Below are positions 18,406-27,443 of a stretch of 64,000 nt of DNA, in pieces. Every line of letters begins with the position of its first letter. Position 1 is the first letter of the stretch. The stretch is from Persicitalea sp038235275 (lineage in GTDB: Bacteria > Bacteroidota > Bacteroidia > Cytophagales > Spirosomataceae): positions 18,073-82,072 of the forward strand of contig JBBSUC010000024.1 in the NCBI GenBank assembly GCA_038235275.1, read 5' to 3'. The position numbers and the translations under genes are program-made. The notes beneath the pieces were generated by a model, which had not been told where the DNA came from, did not search any database, and saw nothing but the letters and a program-made list of their open reading frames with translations.

Positions 18406-19518
18406 ATGATCCCACACTCCGCCAAAGCCGCCATCAGCCACGGCGACGGCACCTTTACTCTCGAAATCATTGAAGTCCTCCCACCTCAGGGCGACGAAGT
18501 GCTGGTCGAAATCAAAGCGGCGGGAATTTGCCATACCGACTACGACTCGCTTACCTGGGGAAAACCCATCGTCATGGGCCACGAGGGCGCGGGTGTCGTC
18601 AAGGAAGTCGGGCCAAAGGTTACGAAAATAAAACCCGGCGACTCGGTGATCCTCAACTGGACCATTCCCTGCGGCAAGTGTTTTCAGTGCCGGGAAGGCA
18701 ATGAGCATATTTGTGAAAAAAATTCGCCCGTCACGGCGGGCAATAAGGCCAGCGGTGGCCATGCCGGGTTGGAACGGACGCTCTGGAACGGGAAACCCAT
18801 CGAGCGGTCGTTCAGTCTTGGTACTATGTCGGAGCTGACGGTTGTGCGCGAGGCGGCCGCCGTAAAGTTTGACGGTGATGTTCCCTTCACCTCGGCGGCC
18901 ATCGTCGGCTGCGGTGTGATGACGGGCTACGGCTCGGTAGTCAATGCGGCCAAAGTGAAGTCGGGAAGTTCGGTAGTGGTGCTGGGCGCGGGCGGGGTAG
19001 GGCTAAACGCCATTCAGGGTGCTAGAATCGCCGGAGCCAAAATCATTGTGGCCGTTGACCTCAGCTCTACGCGACTGAAAATGGCCCAGGAGTATGGTGC
19101 CACGCACATCATTCAGGCAAAAAAAGCAGATAAAGGATTATTGGAAGTCGCCCAACAGGTAAAAAATCTCACCGACGGACGTGGGGCCGATTACGCTTTC
19201 GAATGCACAGCCATTCCCGAACTCGGTGCCGCCCCGCTGGCAATGGTACGAAACGCGGGCGTAGCCTGCCAGGTTAGCGGCATCGAGCAGGAAATCAAGA
19301 TCGACATGAACCTCTTCGAGTGGGACAAGCTCTATATCAACCCGCTCTACGGCCAATGCAACCCCGAGCGAGATTTCCCAAAAATTTTGTCTCTATATAA
19401 GGAAGGAAAATTTAAATTGGACGAACTTGTTACCCGCACCTACCCGCTGGAAAATCTGTCCCAGGCCTTTGACGATATGCACCAAGGACGTAATGCCAAG
19501 GGGGTTATACAATTTTGA
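18406..19518 (+). CDS. zinc-dependent alcohol dehydrogenase (class III-like MDR)
   Basis: 370 aa. Catalytic zinc ligands C42, H59 (GHEGAG) and C169; structural zinc cysteines C89, C92, C95 and C103; NAD-binding VVVLGAGGVGLNAIQGA. Layout and length match class III-type alcohol dehydrogenases that oxidise alcohols or glutathione adducts with NAD; the natural substrate cannot be decided. Only six bases separate the ATG from the IS target duplication, so the native promoter has been displaced. The gene itself is intact. Confidence 0.93.
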   Translation: MIPHSAKAAISHGDGTFTLEIIEVLPPQGDEVLVEIKAAGICHTDYDSLTWGKPIVMGHEGAGVVKEVGPKVTKIKPGDSVILNWTIPCGKCFQCREGNEHICEKNSPVTAGNKASGGHAGLERTLWNGKPIERSFSLGTMSELTVVREAAAVKFDGDVPFTSAAIVGCGVMTGYGSVVNAAKVKSGSSVVVLGAGGVGLNAIQGARIAGAKIIVAVDLSSTRLKMAQEYGATHIIQAKKADKGLLEVAQQVKNLTDGRGADYAFECTAIPELGAAPLAMVRNAGVACQVSGIEQEIKIDMNLFEWDKLYINPLYGQCNPERDFPKILSLYKEGKFKLDELVTRTYPLENLSQAFDDMHQGRNAKGVIQF

Positions 19519-19543
19519 TTGAGAGACGGGGCCGCCCGCGCGG

Positions 19544-19575
19544 TGAGAGAATATTTTTTTTGAATTATTCTCTCA
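19544..19575. repeat. perfect 10-bp inverted repeat in the response-regulator leader
   Basis: TGAGAGAATA (19544-19553) and TATTCTCTCA (19566-19575) are exact complements around a 12-nt T-rich loop. The right arm is the beginning of the octamer array. It lies 26 bp after the alcohol dehydrogenase stop, so it could act as a terminator or processing hairpin. Confidence 0.6.
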
Positions 19576-19620
19576 TTCTCTCATTCTCTCATTCTCTCAT
19601 TCTCTCATTCTCTCATTCTC
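19567..19620 (+). repeat. 8-bp tandem repeat (ATTCTCTC, 6.75 copies)
   Basis: Six exact copies of ATTCTCTC plus a partial ATTCTC end 11 bp before the response-regulator ATG. The array is perfect, which marks it as prone to slippage. Because the unit is not a multiple of three and lies in the leader, copy-number change would alter promoter-to-start spacing. Confidence 0.92.
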
Positions 19621-19631
19621 AATTAAAAAAT

Positions 19632-20312
19632 ATGCCTCGACTCCTCCTCCTCGAAGATGACCCCGTCCTGTCCCGGGAGGTCAGCACTTTCCTGACTGCC
19701 AAAGATTTTGTGTGTGACTGCGTGTTCGATGGGGATGTGTTTTTTCGGCAATTAGGACTGGAAACCTACGATGCCTACATGCTGGACATCAATGTGCCGA
19801 AGTTGAATGGACTGGAAGTGTGCAAGAAAGTCCGGGAAAAAGATCCTACTACGCCTATACTTATGCTGACGGCTTACGGCGAAATTCAGGACAAGTTCGA
19901 TGCTTTCCAGAATGGAGCAGACGATTATTTGGTGAAGCCTTTTCACCTTGATGAACTGTACATCCGTATCCTGGCTTTACTTCGGCGTAGCAGTCAGCCG
20001 CAGGAGAAAAAGGATTTACTCACCGTGGCCGACCTGGAAATAGACCTTACCGAAATGAAGGTAAAGCGGGCTAATCAACCAATTGAACTCACGCCCAAAG
20101 AATACCAATTGCTGGTTTTCCTGGTCAAGGCTAAAGGTCGCACAGTATCCAAACAGGTTATCGCTGAGGCAGTTTGGGACATCCACTTTGAAACCAGCCT
20201 GAACACGATCGAGGTCTATATCAACTTTTTAAGAAAAAAAATCGATAAGGATCACGAAAAAAAACTCATTCACACCCGGCCGGGGTATGGGTATCTGATC
20301 AATTTTGAATGA
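19632..20312 (+). CDS. OmpR-family response regulator of the metal-efflux locus
   Basis: 226 aa. Receiver domain has acidic pocket ED (9-10), phospho-acceptor D52 in LDINVPKLNG and K102 in LVKPFH; the C-terminal half is a winged-helix DNA-binding domain (ELTPKEYQLLVFL, SLNTIEVYINFLRKKI, HTRPGYGYL). ATG 19632 is chosen because homologues begin at MPRLLLLEDD; the open frame upstream is only the ATTCTCTC array. Its last four bases overlap the kinase start (ATGA), so the two are co-translated. CzcR/CusR-type regulators activate the adjoining efflux genes. Confidence 0.93.
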   Translation: MPRLLLLEDDPVLSREVSTFLTAKDFVCDCVFDGDVFFRQLGLETYDAYMLDINVPKLNGLEVCKKVREKDPTTPILMLTAYGEIQDKFDAFQNGADDYLVKPFHLDELYIRILALLRRSSQPQEKKDLLTVADLEIDLTEMKVKRANQPIELTPKEYQLLVFLVKAKGRTVSKQVIAEAVWDIHFETSLNTIEVYINFLRKKIDKDHEKKLIHTRPGYGYLINFE

Positions 20313-21688
20313 CTTTAAAACGACGACTTTCCATCTACGTCAGCGCGGCCTTCTCGATTTTGTTCGGGGTGGCGATTGTATTGGTGTACTTGTCGTTTTC
20401 GTCCTTTCGCAAAGAAGAATTCAACGACAGGTTGGAAGAGAAGGCACTTACAACGGTCGAGCTATTGTTTAAAGTCAAGGAAATTGACAAGCAAATGCTT
20501 AAAATCATCGATCAGAACAGCATAAACAAGCTGTACAATGAGAAAACGCTTGTTTTCGATGAGAACTACCGCCTCATTTACAGCAGTATCGACGACGCTT
20601 TCATTCAATGGAATCGGCAGGATTTGGTGACGTTAAAAAAGAAAAAACGCTTTTTCCGAATCGTTGGGGAAAAGGAGATTTTGGGTGTATTTTACGATTT
20701 TGCGGACGCTGATTACTACGTCCTGATTGCCGCTGAGGACCGCTACGGTAACAGCAAATTACAGTACTTGTTTTATTCACTGCTAACAACATTTCTGGTG
20801 GGGATTGCCATCGTGTGGTCTTCCACGTATTTTATTATAAGTCGTTTGACAAAACCTCTGGATGATTTTCAAGACCGAATCACGCAAATTTCGGCCAATG
20901 AACTCAATACTCAAATCCCCGTCAACCTTTCCCGCAACGACGAAATAACCCTGCTCGCGCGGGCTTTCAACCAAATGCTGATCAGGATTGAAAGATCTTT
21001 TTCCGCCCAGCGAGATTTTACGGCTAACGCCTCGCACGAGCTACGTACGCCCATTAGTCGCATTACCTTTCAGCTTGACAATCTTTTGGAATCAGAAGGA
21101 CTTACGCTGGCAACCCGACAGTATTTGCAAAGCATATCCGGGAATGTAAGTCAGTTGTCGGAGTTGATTAATTCTCTGCTGATATTAGCCAAAAACAGTC
21201 AGACAGAAACGCTGGCGCAGTTCAAAAATGAGCGGATCGACGAACTGATCTTCGCCGCTTACGAGCAGGTGCGGCGAAGTTCCTCAGACTTTAAGATGAA
21301 TTTTGAAATCTTTGAAAACGAAGACCTGAGCAATGGACTGGAAGTCAGGGCAGCTAAACCGGTATTGGAAATTGCCATCGCTAATTTGTTGAGAAACGCC
21401 TGCCAGTATTCTTCCGACAAAACCGCTACCGTTCTTTTGGAGCAAACCACCGAAGATCGCCTCACGCTGACTATTTCCAATCTGGGCGAACTGCTTTCCG
21501 AAACAGAAACAGAAACACTTTTTGAACCCTTCTCCCGAGGAACCAATGCCCGAAAGTTCAATGGTTCGGGCCTGGGTTTGAGCATCGTGAGACGTATTCT
21601 CGATTATCACGGGGCTTCGATTAAATACGAAGGACGAGGCGGGGAGCATCGGTTTGTGATCGAGTTTAAAACTTTAAGCATAATTTAA
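20309..21688 (+). CDS. sensor histidine kinase of the metal-efflux locus
   Basis: 459 aa. Two membrane helices (about 10-30 and 150-175) enclose a periplasmic sensor segment; HAMP follows. The dimerisation domain contains the phospho-accepting His in ASHELRTPI. The ATPase domain has N-box NLLRNACQYS and G-boxes FNGSGLGLSIV. It pairs with the response regulator just upstream (4-bp overlap). The periplasmic part has no obvious metal motif, so the signal is inferred from context only. Confidence 0.93.
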   Translation: MTLKRRLSIYVSAAFSILFGVAIVLVYLSFSSFRKEEFNDRLEEKALTTVELLFKVKEIDKQMLKIIDQNSINKLYNEKTLVFDENYRLIYSSIDDAFIQWNRQDLVTLKKKKRFFRIVGEKEILGVFYDFADADYYVLIAAEDRYGNSKLQYLFYSLLTTFLVGIAIVWSSTYFIISRLTKPLDDFQDRITQISANELNTQIPVNLSRNDEITLLARAFNQMLIRIERSFSAQRDFTANASHELRTPISRITFQLDNLLESEGLTLATRQYLQSISGNVSQLSELINSLLILAKNSQTETLAQFKNERIDELIFAAYEQVRRSSSDFKMNFEIFENEDLSNGLEVRAAKPVLEIAIANLLRNACQYSSDKTATVLLEQTTEDRLTLTISNLGELLSETETETLFEPFSRGTNARKFNGSGLGLSIVRRILDYHGASIKYEGRGGEHRFVIEFKTLSII

Positions 21689-21714
21689 GCCCACCTTAAA
21701 GCCCGTTTTAAGGT
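21673..21714 (+). promoter_or_regulatory. candidate response-regulator operator upstream of the efflux genes
   Basis: TTTAAG occurs at 21673-21678, 21684-21689 and 21707-21712, with inverted ACCTTAAA at 21693-21700, so half-sites recur about every 11 bp. ACCTTAAA and TTTAAGGT (21707-21714) also form a perfect 8-bp inverted repeat. Helically phased direct repeats are what OmpR-family dimers bind. The sites overlap the kinase stop codon. A near-consensus -7 box CACCTTTG follows at 21723-21730. Confidence 0.55.
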
Positions 21715-21755
21715 CGCCAACGCACCTTTGTGACGAAGTAAATTTTCGTCGCACC

Positions 21756-23000
21756 ATGAAGTGGCTTGTTCTCCTATCCTTTTTCCTACTTTCCTCACTT
21801 TCTCCTCTGAAAGCGCAACTGACTTTGCAACAGAGCGAGGACGCTTTCCGGCAGAATAATCTGCTGTTGTTAGCCGAACAATACAATATCAACGTGGCGC
21901 AAGCGGGAGTAATCCAGGCCCGCATTTGGGAATTACCCTACGTCACCGTAGAACTCAACGCCTTAAATCCTCCGCAACACCGCGTACTCGACGTAGGTGG
22001 TAAGGGTCAAAAACAACTGGCCATTCAGCAGTTGATATACATGGGCGGCAAAAAGAAAAATGAGATCGAGTTTGCCAAATCAAACGTCGGTTTGGCGGAA
22101 TTACAGTTCGAGCAACTGGTAAGAAATCTGAGGTTTCAACTACGGCAGCAGTATTTCAGTCTGTATTTTGATCTTCGCAAAATTGAAAGTATTTCTTCCC
22201 AAGCCGCCCGTGTAGATACGCTCATTCAGGCCTATAAGGTACAGGTGGAGAAGGGAAATATTCCGCTCAAAGACCAGGTAAGACTGCAGTCACTGGCTTT
22301 GAGCTTACGCAACGACTTAGTTTCAACCCAACGTGACGTTTTCGAGGAACAGCGGCAACTCAATCTGTTAACGGGTGTCACCGAACCCATTGCTCCTACT
22401 ATCACCGAAAGCGAGTTAACCGAACGCTTCGACAAGGCCATCACGCCCAATGTGGACGAGTTGCTGGATTTGGCCAAAGAATACAATCCCGACTACCGCC
22501 GTTTTCTGAAACTCATGGAAAGTAACGAGCTCTACGTTCGCTGGCAGCGGTCGTTGGCGACGCCCGATCTTACCGCCGGGGCATCTTACGACCAGCGTGG
22601 CGGAGCATTCAACAACCAGGTCAACCTGACTTTTGGTGTTCCCCTCCCCTTTTGGAACCGGAATAAAGGCAACATTAAAATCGCCGAGTGGCAATTGAAT
22701 CAAACGCGCGTGCAAAAAGACTTCCAGTTACTGGACATCCGCAACCAAATTACGGCCAGCCTGCGCGCCTGGGAACAGCAGAGCCAACAGTATCGACAAT
22801 TGGCCACCAGCACCCAAAACTTCGACCTCGTCTACAATTCCATTCTCTTAAACTTCCGCCGAGGAAATATCCCGATTCTCGAATTCACCGACTTCATGGA
22901 AAGCTACAATCAAAGTATGCTCCAAATGAACGAACTCCGCAAGCAGTTGATCCTCTCGGAGGAAAGCGTGAATCAGGTGGTGAATGCGACGGTTTTTTAA
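21756..23000 (+). CDS. TolC/CzcC-type outer-membrane efflux protein
   Basis: 414 aa with a signal peptide (SPLKAQ). The rest is largely alpha-helical with two outer-membrane-factor repeats, in the CzcC/CusC class. It would form the trimeric outer-membrane channel of the RND efflux complex with the next two gene products. The order regulator-kinase-OMF-adaptor-pump is standard for heavy-metal efflux loci. Confidence 0.92.
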   Translation: MKWLVLLSFFLLSSLSPLKAQLTLQQSEDAFRQNNLLLLAEQYNINVAQAGVIQARIWELPYVTVELNALNPPQHRVLDVGGKGQKQLAIQQLIYMGGKKKNEIEFAKSNVGLAELQFEQLVRNLRFQLRQQYFSLYFDLRKIESISSQAARVDTLIQAYKVQVEKGNIPLKDQVRLQSLALSLRNDLVSTQRDVFEEQRQLNLLTGVTEPIAPTITESELTERFDKAITPNVDELLDLAKEYNPDYRRFLKLMESNELYVRWQRSLATPDLTAGASYDQRGGAFNNQVNLTFGVPLPFWNRNKGNIKIAEWQLNQTRVQKDFQLLDIRNQITASLRAWEQQSQQYRQLATSTQNFDLVYNSILLNFRRGNIPILEFTDFMESYNQSMLQMNELRKQLILSEESVNQVVNATVF

Positions 23001-23019
23001 GGGAGCGGGATGCCCCGAG

Positions 23020-23105
23020 GCGCACAAAGTTCCAAAGACACAAAGTGGCCGACACCTAAACAAATCAACATCAATTAAACGATTCTACAATTACACAAAT
23101 CCACC
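23020..23105 (+). repeat. three-block intergenic repeat, copy 1
   Basis: Three blocks in order: CACAAAGT-TCCAAAG-CACAAAG near 23022-23045, CCTAAACAAATCAACATCA at 23055-23073, then ACGATT...CAAATCCA ending just before the start codon. The same blocks in the same order occur at 52148-52331, before an unrelated gene. Confidence 0.7.
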
Positions 23106-24182
23106 ATGAAACACCTCCCCTTCTTCCTAATCCTTCTCCTCACGGCTTGCGCGCATGAAGCTCCGCCTAAGGATGATATTGCACAGACTTTTGTGCTGAG
23201 CAATAAGATGCTATCTACTTCCAAAGTGTCGGAGGCCAAAATGGAGCCGCTGCGAAACGAATTGGGTTTTTATGGTAAAATCACCGCCGACAACAACAAA
23301 CTAATTGAAGTTTATCCGGTGGTAGGAGGCAACGTGACGAAAGTATATGTCGAGTTAGGCGATTATGTCAAGAAAGGTCAACTGCTCGCTACGATCCGCA
23401 GTACCGACGTGGCGGGTTTCGACAAAGATTTGGATGATGCCCAGAGCGATGTGCTGGTCGCTAAAAATAACTTGAAAGTGGTCCAGGAACTGAACGAGGG
23501 CAAACTTAACTCCGACAGGGATGTGGTGGAAGCCAAGAGTCAATTGGACAAAGCCAACTCGCAATTGAGTCGGGTGCAGGAGACTTTCAAGATTTACAGC
23601 ATCAAGAAAGGCGCAATTTACGAAGTGCGCTCGCCGCTGAATGGCTTTATCATTCAGAAAGACATCAACCAAGACGAATTGCTCCGCTCCGACCGCAGCG
23701 ACAATATCTTCGACATCGCCCAAATCGACGACGTATGGGCCATCGCCAACGTCAACGAGAGCGACATCAATCAGGTAAAACTCGGCGTGGATGCCGATGT
23801 GACCACGCTCAGCTATCCCGATAAGGTGTTCAAGGGCAAAGTGGACAAAATTTTCAACACCATCGATCCCGACACCAAGGCGATGAAAATCCGCATCCAA
23901 CTCAAGAATGCTAATTACTTGCTGAAACCCGAAATGCGGGCCACCATCAAACTCTCCTTTACCGAGGGGCATGATATGCTGACTGTCCCTTCCACGGCTA
24001 TCATTTTTGACAAAAGCAAAAATTACGTTATGGTCTTCCACGACCGCCGCAACATCGAAACCCGCGAGGTGGAGGTTTTCCGCCAAATAGGCCACACGAC
24101 CTACCTTTCCGGTGGCCTAAAATCCAGCGAGAAAGTAATGACCGCCAATCAATTACTGGTGTACGATGCGCTGAATGATTAA
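23106..24182 (+). CDS. RND efflux periplasmic adaptor (CzcB-like) lipoprotein
   Basis: 358 aa. Lipobox LLTAC at the N-terminus. A lipoyl-like half (VVGGNVTKVYVELGDYVKKGQLLATI), a helical hairpin (about 110-165), the second lipoyl half (YEVRSPLNGFIIQKD), then beta-barrel and membrane-proximal domains. It links the outer-membrane channel with the inner-membrane pump. No His-rich metal-binding N-terminal extension is present. Confidence 0.93.
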   Translation: MKHLPFFLILLLTACAHEAPPKDDIAQTFVLSNKMLSTSKVSEAKMEPLRNELGFYGKITADNNKLIEVYPVVGGNVTKVYVELGDYVKKGQLLATIRSTDVAGFDKDLDDAQSDVLVAKNNLKVVQELNEGKLNSDRDVVEAKSQLDKANSQLSRVQETFKIYSIKKGAIYEVRSPLNGFIIQKDINQDELLRSDRSDNIFDIAQIDDVWAIANVNESDINQVKLGVDADVTTLSYPDKVFKGKVDKIFNTIDPDTKAMKIRIQLKNANYLLKPEMRATIKLSFTEGHDMLTVPSTAIIFDKSKNYVMVFHDRRNIETREVEVFRQIGHTTYLSGGLKSSEKVMTANQLLVYDALND

Positions 24183-24203
24183 TTCATTTTTGATCCGCTA
24201 GCT

Positions 24204-24226
24204 CCCCTCTCTTATCAGGAGAGGGG
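24204..24226. repeat. intercistronic palindrome
   Basis: CCCCTCTC (24204-24211) and GAGAGGGG (24219-24226) form a perfect 8-bp stem with a 7-nt loop, in the 73-bp gap between adaptor and pump genes. It has no U-tract, so it is more like a REP-type palindrome or mRNA-stability hairpin than a terminator. Confidence 0.7.
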
Positions 24227-24255
24227 CCGGGTCGAGGTAAACCGACTAATTTTTC

Positions 24256-27200
24256 ATGAACAAATTCATAAGAGGCATTATTGCCTTTTCGCTTAAAAAT
24301 AAAGCTTTCACCTTCTTTTGGGTTGGGGTACTGGCATTAGCAGGCTTCGTGGCCTTTAGGAATATGCCAATCGAGGCATTTCCTGACGTCACCAATACCC
24401 AAATCATCATTGTGACGCAATGGAATGGCCGCTCCGCCGAAGAAATCGAGCGCTTCGTGACCACGCCCATCGAAATCGCCATGAACTCGGTGCAGAAGAA
24501 GACCAGCGTCCGGAGCATCACTATGTTTGGCCTTTCTGTCATAAAAATCATCTTCGACGATGAGGTGGAGGATGCCTTCGCCCGCCAACAGGTCAACAAC
24601 CAACTTCGCACCATTTCGCTGCCAGAAGACGTCGATCCCGACGTTCAACCTCCCTATGGTCCCACGGGCGAAATATTTCGCTACATCCTGAAAAGCCCTA
24701 CCCGCGACACCCGCGACCTGCTCACGATTCAGTCGTGGACCATCGACCGCCAATTGCGGGCCATTCCCGGCGTGGCCGACATTGTGGCCTTCGGTGGTCA
24801 GGAGAAAACTTACGAGGTAAGTGTGGATCCGAATCGCCTGGCACAGTACGATATCACACCCCTGCAAGTGTACGATGCTATCCACGAAAGCAACGTCAAC
24901 GTGGGCGGTGATGTGATCGAGAAAAACGGCCAGGCTTACGTGGTGCGGGGCGTCGGTTTGCTGAATTCGGCCCAGGACATCGGCAACATCATGGTGGATG
25001 ACGCGGGCGGGAACCCTGTGCTGGTTAAAAACGTGGCCGACGTCTTGGAAAGCTCTATGCCCCGCGTGGGGCAAGTTGGACTTGACAGCAGCGACGACGT
25101 AGTAGAAGGCATCGTGGTGATGCGCAAGGGCGAAAACCCCAACGAAGTACTGGGCCGGGTAAAAGAGAAAATCGCCGACCTCAACGAGCGCGTTTTGCCC
25201 AAAGATGTCAAGATGGTCACCTTCTACGACCGCGACAACCTGATGAATTTCACGACCCGCACGGTAATGCACAATGTGATCGAGGGCATCGTGCTGGTGA
25301 CGGTTATCGTATTCCTGTTTATGGCCGACTGGCGCACCACGGTCACAGTATCCATCGTTATCCCGCTGGCGTTGTTGTTTGCCTTTCTTTGTTTAAAAGC
25401 AAAAGGCATGAGTGCCAATTTGCTGTCTTTGGGCGCGGTAGACTTCGGGATCATTATCGACGGGGCCGTGGTGATGGTGGAGGGAATTTTCGTGGCACTG
25501 GATCATTTAGCGGTAAAGGAGGGGATGGAGCGCTTTAACAAACTGGCCATCGGCAGCGTCATCAAGAAAACGGGCACCGAGATGGGTAAGGCTATTTTCT
25601 TTTCCAAACTCATCATCATAACGGCTTTGCTGCCCATTTTCTCTTTCCAAAAAGTGGAGGGAAAAATGTTCAGTCCGCTGGCTTACACGCTGGGTTTTGC
25701 GCTACTCGGGGCACTACTTTTCACACTGACGCTAGTACCAGTTTTGTGCCACATTTTCTTAAATAAAAACGTCCGGGAAAAGCACAATCCCTTCGTTAAT
25801 TTCTGGAACCGAATTGTGGCCCAGGGCTTTGGATGGACGTTTGCACACAAAAAACTGACTTTGGTAGTCTCACTGATAGTTATCGTCGTAACCTTTTTTT
25901 CCGCCACTTTCCTTGGCACGGAATTCTTGCCTCAACTTAACGAAGGCGCCCTTTGGGTGGAAGCTAAGCTACCCATGAGTTACAGCCTACCCGAAACCGT
26001 AAAAATGACGCACACCCTACGGGCCGAACTGGAAAAATTCCCCGAGGTGAACGGCGTGCTGTCCCAGGCCGGGAGAAGCAACGACGGCACTGACCCCAGC
26101 GGCTTCTATTACGTGCAAATGCAGGTCAACCTGAAACCAAAGGAAGAGTGGACCCGGCCCATCTCAATGGACGATCTGGTTCGCGAAATGGACGCCTCGC
26201 TTACGCGCTACCAGGGCATCGGCTACAACTACTCGCAGCCCATTATCGACAACGTGGCCGAAAGTGTGGCGGGTATCAACGCATCCAACGCCGTGAAAAT
26301 TTATGGCGACGACCTCGACCAGCTCGATGGCCTGGCCAATCAGGTCATCAAACAAATCGAACACGTGCCGGGCATTAAAGATGTGGGTATCCTGCGCAAC
26401 GTGGGCCAGCCCGAAGTCAGTGTGATTTTGGACCGTGAGAAAATGGCCGCGTACGGCATTAAGGTCGCCGATGCTCAGGCGGTGCTTGAAATGGCCTTTG
26501 GGGGCAAAACCGCTACCCAAAAGTACGAGGGAGAAAAAAAATTCGACGTGCGGGTACGCTACGAAAAGCAATACCGCCAAAACGAAAACGACATGGCCTC
26601 GCTGAAAGTACCCACTATCCACGGCACTAAAATTCCTCTGAAAGAAATTGCGACCATCCAACGCAGTACGGGTCCAGCGTTCATTTACCGTGACAACACC
26701 AAGCGCTTCATCGGCGTAAAGTTCTCGGTCCGTGACCGCGATCTGGGTAGTACCATCGCCGAAGCCCAGGCCAACGTTGCTAAAAATGTGAAGCTGCCCG
26801 CTGGCGACAGCATTGGCTGGACGGGTGAGTTCGAAAACCAGGTGCGGGCCACCAGTCGACTGGCGCAGGTGGTTCCTATTAGTTTGATCGGCATTTTCGT
26901 CATCCTATTTGTCATGTTTGGTAACATCAAAGACTCGCTCATTGTGCTGGCCAATGTGCCGTTTGCTCTCATTGGCGGCATTATCGCCCTGCACTTGACG
27001 GGCATTAACTTTGGCATTTCGGCGGGGGTGGGTTTCATCGCGCTGCTAGGTATTTGTATTCAAAACGGCGTGATTTTAATTTCAGAATTCCACAACAACT
27101 TACGAAAACGGCTCCCGCTTGCCGATGCCATCCGAGAAGGTGTAGTCGTTCGCACCCGTCCCGTGGTGATGACCGCGCTGATGGCCTCCATTGGTCTGAT

Positions 27201-27357
27201 GCCCGCCGCGCTTTCGACGGGTATTGGTTCCGAGTCTCAGAAACCTCTGGCGGTCATTATCATTGGCGGCTTGGTTACGGCCACGGTTCTTACGCTGATG
27301 GTTTTCCCCATTATCTTTTGGATTTTCCATCGCAAGAAGCACTTGGCAATTGCCTAA
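24256..27357 (+). CDS. heavy-metal efflux RND pump (CzcA family)
   Basis: 1033 aa, twelve membrane helices and two large periplasmic loops. The helix-4 motif GAVDFGIIIDGAVVMVEG (residues about 393-410) has the Asp-Asp-Glu set of HME-RND pumps for divalent cations (Zn, Co, Cd, Ni), not the CusA (Cu/Ag) pattern. Proton-driven export of metal from the periplasm is expected. Metal choice is an inference from this motif. The usual Asn after the motif's final Glu is Gly here. Confidence 0.93.
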   Translation: MNKFIRGIIAFSLKNKAFTFFWVGVLALAGFVAFRNMPIEAFPDVTNTQIIIVTQWNGRSAEEIERFVTTPIEIAMNSVQKKTSVRSITMFGLSVIKIIFDDEVEDAFARQQVNNQLRTISLPEDVDPDVQPPYGPTGEIFRYILKSPTRDTRDLLTIQSWTIDRQLRAIPGVADIVAFGGQEKTYEVSVDPNRLAQYDITPLQVYDAIHESNVNVGGDVIEKNGQAYVVRGVGLLNSAQDIGNIMVDDAGGNPVLVKNVADVLESSMPRVGQVGLDSSDDVVEGIVVMRKGENPNEVLGRVKEKIADLNERVLPKDVKMVTFYDRDNLMNFTTRTVMHNVIEGIVLVTVIVFLFMADWRTTVTVSIVIPLALLFAFLCLKAKGMSANLLSLGAVDFGIIIDGAVVMVEGIFVALDHLAVKEGMERFNKLAIGSVIKKTGTEMGKAIFFSKLIIITALLPIFSFQKVEGKMFSPLAYTLGFALLGALLFTLTLVPVLCHIFLNKNVREKHNPFVNFWNRIVAQGFGWTFAHKKLTLVVSLIVIVVTFFSATFLGTEFLPQLNEGALWVEAKLPMSYSLPETVKMTHTLRAELEKFPEVNGVLSQAGRSNDGTDPSGFYYVQMQVNLKPKEEWTRPISMDDLVREMDASLTRYQGIGYNYSQPIIDNVAESVAGINASNAVKIYGDDLDQLDGLANQVIKQIEHVPGIKDVGILRNVGQPEVSVILDREKMAAYGIKVADAQAVLEMAFGGKTATQKYEGEKKFDVRVRYEKQYRQNENDMASLKVPTIHGTKIPLKEIATIQRSTGPAFIYRDNTKRFIGVKFSVRDRDLGSTIAEAQANVAKNVKLPAGDSIGWTGEFENQVRATSRLAQVVPISLIGIFVILFVMFGNIKDSLIVLANVPFALIGGIIALHLTGINFGISAGVGFIALLGICIQNGVILISEFHNNLRKRLPLADAIREGVVVRTRPVVMTALMASIGLMPAALSTGIGSESQKPLAVIIIGGLVTATVLTLMVFPIIFWIFHRKKHLAIA

Positions 27358-27443
27358 GCTATTTTATTTAGACGTTATTGGTAACTTTCAATTTGATTTC
27401 TATTTTTGTATGCTTTTTCTATTCATTCAAAAACACAATTCAA

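Noticed and set aside
19567..19620. CRISPR-like array
   Set aside because: Units are 8 bp head-to-tail with no spacers and no cas genes nearby; a simple tandem repeat.
23355..24095. 246-codon minus-strand frame across the adaptor gene
   Set aside because: Mirrors codon structure of the adaptor on the other strand; rich in Val/His/Phe without motifs.
24337..25272. 311-codon minus-strand frame in the pump gene
   Set aside because: Antisense shadow of the RND pump; no family features or start context.
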